The position numbers were made by a program, and so were the translations under genes. Shown here piece by piece: positions 57,999 to 64,000 of a stretch of DNA of 64,000 bases. The notes beneath the pieces were generated by a model. It searched no databases. It saw only the letters and a list, made by a program, of their open reading frames with translations, and had not been told where the DNA came from. The stretch's first letter is position 1. Each line of letters opens with the position of its first letter. The stretch lies in the NCBI GenBank assembly GCA_021845805.1, contig JAJZVD010000010.1:1-64000 (forward strand), in the 5' to 3' direction. The stretch is from Pseudomonadota bacterium (GTDB taxonomy: Bacteria > Pseudomonadota > Alphaproteobacteria > Rhodobacterales > Rhodobacteraceae).

Positions 57999-58502
57999 AT
58001 GAAACGTCGGGAATTCGTGGCCCTCGCAGCGGGGCTGGGGGTGTCTTTCACCGGATTCAGCGCCGCCGCGGTCGAGGAAGGCCCCGTCACCCATCTGCCG
58101 ATCCCGCGGTTCGTGTCGCTGAAGGGCACCGAGGGCTATGCCCGCCGCGGGCCCTCGCTGACCCAGCGGATCGACTGGGTCTTCACCCGCAACGGGATGC
58201 CGCTGAAGGTCACCGGCGAGTTCGATCACTGGCGGCGGGTCGAGGACAAGGACGGGCTGGGCGGCTGGATGTATTACACCCGCATTTCCGGCGCACGCAC
58301 CGTGATCATCACCAAGGCCATGGCCGACCTGCGTTCGCTGCCCGACCCCGAGGCGCCGGTGACGGCGCGGGCCGAGTTGAACGTGATCGCGCGGCTGCTG
58401 TCGGCGCGCGAGACCTGGTGCCGGATCAGCGCGGGCGGGACCGGCGGCTGGATCCTGAAATCCGATGTCTGGGGTGTGGGCGCGGACGAGGTCGTGAGCT
58501 GA
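57999..58502 (+). CDS. Secreted SH3-like domain protein
   Basis: A 167-residue protein with a signal peptide (about 1-24) that starts KRREFVAL, Tat-like but lacking a clear consensus. Two bacterial SH3-type repeats follow: GYARRGPSLTQRIDWVFTRNGMPLKV and LNVIARLLSARETWCRISAGGTGGWI. This matches COG3807-type proteins, probably periplasmic cell-wall binding. It is divergent from the 2-hydroxyacid dehydrogenase. Confidence 0.88.
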   Translation: MKRREFVALAAGLGVSFTGFSAAAVEEGPVTHLPIPRFVSLKGTEGYARRGPSLTQRIDWVFTRNGMPLKVTGEFDHWRRVEDKDGLGGWMYYTRISGARTVIITKAMADLRSLPDPEAPVTARAELNVIARLLSARETWCRISAGGTGGWILKSDVWGVGADEVVS

Positions 58503-58588
58503 GCCGCCGCGTTGCGCCGCGCTGCCTGCGGCCCTAAAGGGAAAGAATGCCCCCCGGGCCCCCGAGTCGCCGCCAGCCAGAGTTGCCG

Positions 58589-59476
58589 ATGCCCCTGTCG
58601 CCCGAAGCCCGTCTGGCCGCCTCGGCCGGAATAGCCTCTTCCACCGTGGCCGCGGTGCTGGTGGCGCTGAAGCTCTGGGCGCTGGGCGCGACCGGGGCGC
58701 TGTCGATCGCGGCCTCGCTGGCCGACAGCGGGGTGGACCTGATGGTGTCGCTGGCGGCGCTGCTGGCGATCCTCTATGCCGCGCGCCCCCCCGATGAAGA
58801 CCATGCCTTCGGCCATACCTCGGCCGAGGATCTGGCGGCGCTGGGGCAGGCGCTGTTCGTGACCGTCACCGCCGTGGTGATCGGCTGGGCCGCCGCCCTG
58901 CGGCTGCTGGCGCCCGCCGCCACGCCGTTGCGGGACGAGGGCAGCGGGATCGTGGTGATGGTCGTCTCGACGCTGCTGACCGTCGCGCTGCTGGCCTGGC
59001 AGAACCGGGTGATCCGGCGCACCGGCAGCAAGGTGGTGGCGGCCGATGCGCTGCATTACGCGGGTGATCTGGTCTTCAACATCGGCGCCATCCTCTCGCT
59101 GGTCGCGTCGCGCTGGCTGGGGCTGATGCAGATCGACAGCGTGATGGCGCTGGTGGCGGCGCTGATCCTGATCGCGGGGGCGCTGCGGGTCGGCCGCAGC
59201 GCCTGGGATGCCCTGATGGACCGATCGGCCGATCCCGAGATTTCGGCGGGCATCGCCCGGATCGCCGCCACCTGGCCCGGCGTGCGCGGCTTTCACGACA
59301 TCAAGACGCGGACGGCGGGCAGCCGGGTCTTCGTGCAGATCCACATCGAGCTGGACGGCAACCAGCCCCTGCGCGAGGCGCATGACATCGGCGCGGCGCT
59401 GCGCCGGGCGATCATCGCCGCCTATCCGCAGGCCGATGTGATCGTGCACAAGGACGTGGCCCGCGGGCCGGACTGA
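58589..59476 (+). CDS. Cation diffusion facilitator (CDF) transporter
   Basis: Inner-membrane divalent metal/proton antiporter of 295 residues, FieF-like. About six transmembrane helices are seen; the metal-site residues appear as SLADSGVDLMVS in helix 2 and ADALHYAGDLVFN in helix 5 (D, H and D). A cytoplasmic C-terminal domain follows (VRGFHDIKTRTAGSRVFVQIHIELDG). The metal (Fe, Zn or other) cannot be decided. An alternative ATG at 58547 has a better AAGGGA upstream and would add 14 residues. Confidence 0.92.
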   Translation: MPLSPEARLAASAGIASSTVAAVLVALKLWALGATGALSIAASLADSGVDLMVSLAALLAILYAARPPDEDHAFGHTSAEDLAALGQALFVTVTAVVIGWAAALRLLAPAATPLRDEGSGIVVMVVSTLLTVALLAWQNRVIRRTGSKVVAADALHYAGDLVFNIGAILSLVASRWLGLMQIDSVMALVAALILIAGALRVGRSAWDALMDRSADPEISAGIARIAATWPGVRGFHDIKTRTAGSRVFVQIHIELDGNQPLREAHDIGAALRRAIIAAYPQADVIVHKDVARGPD

Positions 59477-59507
59477 GGGGCCGCCGTGGGTCCTGTCAAG
59501 GCGCCCC

Positions 59508-61535
59508 TTATGCCGGTTCCAGCAGCCCCCGGCCCTTCAGAAGCGGCCCTACCCCCGGCATCCGGCCGCGGAAGGCGGTGTAAAGCGCATCCGCCTCTTG
59601 CGAGCCGCCCACCGAAAGGATGAAGCGCTCCAGCTTTTCCGCAACCGCCGGGTCGAAGGCATCGCCCGCTTCCTCGAAGGCGGCGAAGGCGTCGGCGTCC
59701 ATCACCTCGGACCACATGTAGCTGTAATAGCCCGAGGAATAGCCATCGCCCGAGAAGACATGGGCGAAATGCGGCGTGGCGTGGCGCATGCGGATCGCCT
59801 TCGGCATGCCCAGCGATTCCAGCACCGCGTCCTGCATCGCCATCGGGTCGGCAGGCGGCGGGCCTTCGTGGAAGGCCAGGTCGACCAGCGCCGAGGCCAC
59901 ATATTCCACCGTGGCAAAGCCCTGGTCGTAGGTGCCCGCCGCCAGCAGGCGTTGCAGCATGGCCTCGGGCATCGGCTCGCCCGTCGTCACATGCCGGGCA
60001 TGGGCGCGCAGCACGGCGGGCACCTCCAGCCAGTGTTCGTAAAGCTGACTGGGCAGTTCCACGAAATCCCGCGCGACCGAGGTGCCCGAGATGAAGCCGT
60101 AGGTGACATCCGACAGCATCTGGTGCAGCGCGTGGCCGAATTCGTGGAAGAGCGTGCGCGCGTCGTCATAGCTCAGAAGCGCGGGCTCGCCCGCCGGGGG
60201 CCTGGCGAAGTTGCAGACGTTGACCACCACGGGCCGCACCTCGCCGCCCAGTTTCCGCTGGCCGCGGACGGCCGAACACCAGGCGCCGGACCGCTTCGAG
60301 CCGCGGGCGAAGTAGTCGCCCAGGAATACCGCCATGTGGCGGCCCTTGCGCGTCACGTCCCAGCCCCGGACGTCAGGGTGGTAGAACGGCCCCGAAATCT
60401 CGCGGAATTCCAGCCCGAAGAGCCGCCCCGCCACGTCGAAGGCGGCGGCGATCATCGCGTCGAGCGACAGGTATGGCTTCAGCGCGGCCTCGTTCAGGTC
60501 ATGTTCGGCCACCCGGCGCTGTTCGGAATAGTAGCGCCAGTCCCAGGGCTCCAGATCGCCGTTGACGCCATCGGAATGCATCATCGCCGTCAGCACCGCC
60601 GCATCGGCCTTGGCCTTGGCGCGGGCGGGCGCCCAGACCCGCATCAGAAGGTCGCGCACCGCGGCCGGGGTCTTGGCCATCTCGGGTTCCAGCTTGAAGG
60701 CGGCAAAGCTGGGGTAGCCCAGCAGCGCCGCCCGTTCCGCCCGAAGCGCAAGGATTTCGGCCGCCACCGCGCGGTTGTCATGCGCGTTGCCATTCGCCCC
60801 CCGCGCCACCCATGCGGCATAGGCCCGCTCGCGCAGCTTGCGCCGCGGCGAGAATTGCAGGAACGGCACGATCAGCGAGCGGCTCAGCGTCAGCGCATGG
60901 CCCGGCAGCCCGCGCTCTTCGGCGGCGGCCTTCGCGGCGGCCACCACGAAGGCGGGCAGCCCCTCCAGATCGGCCTCGGACAGCGGCATCACCCAGTCCC
61001 GCTCCTCGGCCAGGATGTTCTGCGAGAAGGTCGTGCCCAGCACCGCCAGTCGGCTTTTCACCGCCGTCAGCCGCTCGGCCTTTTCCCCCGTCAGTTCCGC
61101 CCCTGCCCGCACGAACATCCGGCGGTAGAGCGTGAGCACGCGCAACTGCTCGGCGCCCAGCCCCAGCCCGTCGCGCGCGTCCCAAAGCGCCTCGATCCGC
61201 GCGAACAGCGCCCGGTTCATCGTGACCTCGGAGGCGAAGGCCGACAGTTTCGGCGCCAGGTCACGCTGCAAGGCTTCGCGCGCGGGCGTGCTGTCGGCGC
61301 CGGCCAGGTTGAAGAACACGCCCCCCACACGGTCCAGCGTCTCTTCGGCCCGCTCCAGCGCCTCGATCGTGTTGGCAAAGGTCGGCGCGGCAGGGTCCGC
61401 GGCAATCGCGGCGATGTTGGCCCGCGCCTCGGCCAGCGCGGCATCGAATGCGGGGGCAAAATCCTCGTCGCGGATCGCGGCGAAGGGCGGCAGGGCGAAA
61501 TCGCCGGTCCAGGCGGCCAGAAGCGGGTTGGTCAT
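59508..61535 (-). CDS. dcp: M3 family metallopeptidase (Dcp / oligopeptidase A-like)
   Basis: Zinc peptidase of 675 residues. The HExxH zinc motif is in LFHEFGHALHQML (around residue 463), with the third ligand Glu about 25 residues later near FVELPSQLYEHW. It cleaves small peptides as peptidyl-dipeptidase or oligopeptidase in the cytoplasm; no signal peptide is visible. The ATG giving MTNPLLAAW is the usual start. Confidence 0.93.
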   Translation of the reverse strand: MTNPLLAAWTGDFALPPFAAIRDEDFAPAFDAALAEARANIAAIAADPAAPTFANTIEALERAEETLDRVGGVFFNLAGADSTPAREALQRDLAPKLSAFASEVTMNRALFARIEALWDARDGLGLGAEQLRVLTLYRRMFVRAGAELTGEKAERLTAVKSRLAVLGTTFSQNILAEERDWVMPLSEADLEGLPAFVVAAAKAAAEERGLPGHALTLSRSLIVPFLQFSPRRKLRERAYAAWVARGANGNAHDNRAVAAEILALRAERAALLGYPSFAAFKLEPEMAKTPAAVRDLLMRVWAPARAKAKADAAVLTAMMHSDGVNGDLEPWDWRYYSEQRRVAEHDLNEAALKPYLSLDAMIAAAFDVAGRLFGLEFREISGPFYHPDVRGWDVTRKGRHMAVFLGDYFARGSKRSGAWCSAVRGQRKLGGEVRPVVVNVCNFARPPAGEPALLSYDDARTLFHEFGHALHQMLSDVTYGFISGTSVARDFVELPSQLYEHWLEVPAVLRAHARHVTTGEPMPEAMLQRLLAAGTYDQGFATVEYVASALVDLAFHEGPPPADPMAMQDAVLESLGMPKAIRMRHATPHFAHVFSGDGYSSGYYSYMWSEVMDADAFAAFEEAGDAFDPAVAEKLERFILSVGGSQEADALYTAFRGRMPGVGPLLKGRGLLEPA

Positions 61536-61588
61536 GGGGCGCACTCCTCTGCGCGGAACCTAGGCCACCCCGCGCCAGAGGGCCAGCC

Positions 61589-62044
61589 CTAGCCCAGCCG
61601 CGCCTTCACCATCGGGCCCACCGCGCCGAAATCCATCTGGCCGGTGTACTTGCCCTTCAGTTCGGCCATGACGCGGCCCATGTCCTTGACGCTGGCCGCG
61701 CCGGTGGCGGCGATGGCGGCGGCCACCGCGGCCTCGACCTCGGCAGGGGAAAGCTGGCGGGGCAGGAAATCCTCGATCACCGCGATCTCGGCGCGTTCCT
61801 TGGCGGCCAGATCGGCGCGCCCGCCCTCGTCATAGGCGCGCACGCTTTCCTGGCGCTGCTTCACCATCTTCGACAGCACGGCGATCATCTCGGGCTCGCC
61901 CATCTCGGCCGCTCCCTCGCCGCGGCGGGCGATGTCGGCATCCTTCAGCGCGGCATTCACCAGCCGCAGGGTCGAGACGCGCTCACCCGCGCGCGCCTTC
62001 ATCGCCTCTTTCAGCGCCTCGCCGATCCGTTCCCGCAGGCCCAT
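61589..62044 (-). CDS. GatB/YqeY domain protein
   Basis: A 151-residue YqeY-like protein, all-helical, related to the tRNA-binding tail domain of GatB. Typical features are MGLRERIGEALKEAMKA, STLRLVNAALKDADI and the C-terminal KDMGRVMAELKGKYTGQMDF. Its role is unproven. GGGAGGGG precedes the ATG. It is divergent from carA, a common arrangement in this group. Confidence 0.94.
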   Translation of the reverse strand: MGLRERIGEALKEAMKARAGERVSTLRLVNAALKDADIARRGEGAAEMGEPEMIAVLSKMVKQRQESVRAYDEGGRADLAAKERAEIAVIEDFLPRQLSPAEVEAAVAAAIAATGAASVKDMGRVMAELKGKYTGQMDFGAVGPMVKARLG

Positions 62045-62071
62045 TCCGCCCCTCCCTTGCATCCGTTTCGC

Positions 62072-62100
62072 ACCATACCCCGCCACCGGGGTCAAGACAA
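62072..62100 (-). promoter_or_regulatory. Candidate promoter of the YqeY gene
   Basis: On the minus strand, TTGTCT and TATGGT lie 17 bp apart, about 25 bp before the ATG. Confidence 0.4.
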
Positions 62101-62159
62101 CCGCCGGGAAAAACATCAACCCCTTGAATTACATGGGAAACCGGAACAGAATCTCGGGG

Positions 62160-62188
62160 TTGACCCGGCCCGCCCCGGCACATAGTTT
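62160..62188 (+). promoter_or_regulatory. Candidate promoter of carA
   Basis: TTGACC and TAGTTT lie 17 bp apart, about 30 bp upstream of the carA ATG. Confidence 0.45.
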
Positions 62189-62217
62189 GCCCGGCGGTCC
62201 AGCCGATGGAGTCGCCC

Positions 62218-63372
62218 ATGCCCCCCAGCCCCAAACCGACCGCCTGCCTTGCCCTGGCAGACGGCACGATCTTTTACGGCAAGGGCTTCGGCGCCACCGG
62301 CGAGACGGTGGCCGAACTCTGCTTCAACACCGCGATGACCGGCTATCAGGAGATCATGACCGATCCGTCCTATGCCGGGCAGGTCGTGACCTTCACCTTC
62401 CCCCATGTCGGCAACGTCGGCGTGAACCTCGAGGATGACGAGGCGAACGAACCCGTCGCCGCCGGGATGGTGGTCAAATGGGACCCGACCGAACCCTCTA
62501 GCTGGCGCGCCACCGAAGAGCTGACGGGCTGGATGACCGCCAGGGGCCGGATCGGCATCGGCGGCATCGACACCCGCCGCCTGACCCGGGCGATCCGCCA
62601 GCAGGGCGCGCCGCATGTGGCGCTGGCCCATGACCCCTCGGGGAATTTCGACATCGGCGCGCTGGTGGCAAAGGCGCGGGCGTGGAAGGGGCTGGTGGGC
62701 CTTGACCTCGCCAAGGATGTGACCTGCGCGCAAAGCTACCGCTGGAACGAGATGCGCTGGGCCTGGCCCGAGGGCTACAAGACCCGCGAAGGCGCCGGGC
62801 TGCGCGTGGTGGCGGTGGATTACGGCGCGAAACGCAACATCCTGCGCTGCCTTGCCTCGGCGGGCTGCGAGGTGACGGTGCTGCCCGCGACGGCGACCGC
62901 CGAAGAGGTGCTGGCGCTGAACCCGGAAGGCGTGTTCCTGTCGAACGGGCCGGGCGACCCGGCCGCGACCGGCGCCTATGCGGTACCGATGATCCAGGGC
63001 ATCCTGGCGCGCGACCTGCCGCTGTTCGGGATCTGCCTCGGCCACCAGATGCTGGCGCTGGCGCTGGGCGCGCGGACCGTGAAGATGAACCACGGCCACC
63101 ACGGCGCCAACCATCCGGTGAAGGATCTGGAAACCGGCAAGGTGGAAATCACCTCGATGAACCACGGCTTCACGGTCGACAGCCAGACGCTGCCGAAGGG
63201 CGTGGTGGAAACCCATGTCAGCCTCTTCGACGGCTCGAACTGCGGGATCCGCATCGCCGACCGGCCGGTGTTCTCGGTGCAGTACCACCCCGAGGCCAGC
63301 CCCGGCCCGCAGGACAGCTACTACCTGTTCGAGCGGTTCGCCGAAGCCATGCGCGCCCGCCGCGCGGCCTGA
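62218..63372 (+). CDS. carA: Carbamoyl-phosphate synthase small subunit
   Basis: Glutamine amidotransferase subunit of 384 residues that feeds ammonia to CarB for arginine and pyrimidine synthesis. The N-terminal CPSase domain contains ELCFNTAMTGYQEIMTDPSY. The class I GATase triad is C273 (GICLGHQ), H357 and E359 (QYHPEA). The ATG with GGAG 6 bp upstream is used; an ATG 12 bp earlier has no ribosome-binding site. carB is not in the window. Confidence 0.97.
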   Translation: MPPSPKPTACLALADGTIFYGKGFGATGETVAELCFNTAMTGYQEIMTDPSYAGQVVTFTFPHVGNVGVNLEDDEANEPVAAGMVVKWDPTEPSSWRATEELTGWMTARGRIGIGGIDTRRLTRAIRQQGAPHVALAHDPSGNFDIGALVAKARAWKGLVGLDLAKDVTCAQSYRWNEMRWAWPEGYKTREGAGLRVVAVDYGAKRNILRCLASAGCEVTVLPATATAEEVLALNPEGVFLSNGPGDPAATGAYAVPMIQGILARDLPLFGICLGHQMLALALGARTVKMNHGHHGANHPVKDLETGKVEITSMNHGFTVDSQTLPKGVVETHVSLFDGSNCGIRIADRPVFSVQYHPEASPGPQDSYYLFERFAEAMRARRAA

Positions 63373-63442
63373 TCCGCCTGCGGGCGTGGCCGGATCGCGG
63401 CATCCGGGCCGGGGGCATCGCGGGCCTGGGCCCGCGCGTCGT

Positions 63443-63457
63443 TTAACCGCGGATTAA
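63443..63457 (+). promoter_or_regulatory. CtrA-type box
   Basis: TTAA-CCGCGGA-TTAA is an exact match to the TTAA-N7-TTAA consensus of the alphaproteobacterial response regulator CtrA. It lies 52 bp before the last gene of the window, in an otherwise GC-rich stretch. Confidence 0.5.
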
Positions 63458-63508
63458 TCCTCAGGGCGCTAGCTGTCAGCATTGCCAGCGCGACCGGGGG
63501 GATTCGCG

Positions 63509-64000
63509 ATGAGAAACCAGCCGCTGCGGCGTGTCACGCCCTTGCCCGCGCCGCCGGGCCATCTGCCGCCGATCGATCTGCGCGCAACCCCGCCGGACCC
63601 GCGGCTGATCGACCGCCTGGGGCCGCTTCGCTGCGCCGAAACGGGGCTTTTGCCCTGGCGGCAGGCGGGCGGGGTGACGGTCATCGCCACCGCGCGGGCC
63701 GACATCTACCTGCGCCACGCCCCGACGCTCGAGGCGCTGTTCGGCCCCGTGGTCATGGCGCTGGCGCCCGAGGCCGCGATCCGCGCCGCACTGGTGGCCC
63801 GGCGCGGGGCGGCGCTGGCCGCGGTTGCCGAAACCCGGACCCCGGCCAGCCTCAGCTGCCGTCACTGGAAGGCCGAGGCCGGGGGGCGGCGGCTTCTGCT
63901 GCTGGCTTTTGTGCTGGCCGTGGTCTGGCTGGCACCGCAGCCGGTGGTCGCGGGGCTTCTGGCCTGGGCGCTGCTGACGCTGGCGCTGGGGACCGGGCTG
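63509..64000 (+). CDS. N-terminal part of a membrane protein, possibly a glycosyltransferase
   Basis: Open to the window end; 164 residues are visible. A Pro-rich start leads to LIDRLGPLRCAETGLLPWRQAGGVTVIATARADIYL, which resembles the MSHEN-like N-terminal domain found before family 2 glycosyltransferases in Rhodobacteraceae. A hydrophobic region (about 130-164) looks like two transmembrane helices. No catalytic motif is in view, so the glycosyltransferase call is tentative. A CtrA-type box precedes it. Confidence 0.6.
   Translation, partial: MRNQPLRRVTPLPAPPGHLPPIDLRATPPDPRLIDRLGPLRCAETGLLPWRQAGGVTVIATARADIYLRHAPTLEALFGPVVMALAPEAAIRAALVARRGAALAAVAETRTPASLSCRHWKAEAGGRRLLLLAFVLAVVWLAPQPVVAGLLAWALLTLALGTGL

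Overview
The window is a high-GC chromosomal segment of an alphaproteobacterium, almost certainly from the Rhodobacteraceae/Paracoccaceae. Three things point there: the order tolQ-tolR-tolA-tolB-pal-cpoB-tilS-ftsH, the Rhodobacterales-type families (DUF484 next to xerC, DUF1489, CreA, DUF1127, class II nrdJ, short HisG with HisZ), and an interspersed GC-rich hairpin element that I remember as common in this family. It is mostly core genome. I see no insertion sequence, prophage, CRISPR array, tRNA or rRNA.

Layout. 1-3.5 kb: end of a ligase-associated Lhr-type helicase, its partner phosphoesterase pdeM, and a convergent membrane LytTR regulator. 3.6-7.2 kb: a folate C1 cluster fhs-folD2-folD. 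7.4-8.8 kb: a MOSC protein and a trans-aconitate-methyltransferase-like enzyme. 8.9-18.0 kb: the Tol-Pal envelope operon with tilS and ftsH. 18.1-21.5 kb: creA, an unknown gene and ruvCAB. 21.5-24.3 kb: a DUF1127 gene, two tandem paralogous membrane proteins of unknown function, and prmA. 24.5-26.2 kb: a secreted COG4315 protein, an ECF sigma factor and an anti-sigma factor. 26.2-37.7 kb: priA, fsa, a cupin, DUF484-xerC, nrdJ, DUF1489, hisS-hisZ-hisG and slyX. 37.7-42.6 kb: an Lrp regulator divergent from phhA, then dnaE. 42.7-44.4 kb: a 56-residue membrane protein, a Sco copper chaperone and a convergent CtaG-type protein. 44.6-49.3 kb: xdhABC. 49.4-54.1 kb: an M20 peptidase, a type I sulfide:quinone reductase, a DAO-family oxidase and an AhpD-like protein. 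54.2-59.5 kb: a dimethylglycine-dehydrogenase-like flavoprotein, a glyoxylate-reductase-like enzyme, an SH3-like secreted protein and a CDF transporter. 59.5-64 kb: an M3 peptidase, a YqeY protein, carA and the start of a membrane protein that may be a glycosyltransferase.

How the genes fit together. Dimethylglycine dehydrogenase-like enzymes load one-carbon units onto tetrahydrofolate. FolD and Fhs interconvert methylene-, methenyl-, formyl-THF and formate, so the window carries both an entry point and an interconversion route for C1 units. Sqr (sulfide oxidation) and the AhpD-like gene both have AT-rich operator-like dyads sharing an 8-mer, and the AhpD-like gene also has an FNR-type box, which suggests sulfide and oxygen control.

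Least explained points: (i) a second FolD whose catalytic Lys is Gln and whose catalytic Asp is Glu; (ii) an interspersed hairpin element read in frame inside xdhA; (iii) the tandem membrane paralogues; (iv) the double operator before the AhpD-like gene; (v) a self-contained ECF operon with a candidate autoregulated promoter; (vi) a CtrA-type box near the right edge. I did not find a clearly new multi-gene system; these are the leads. Promoter and operator calls were made by eye.
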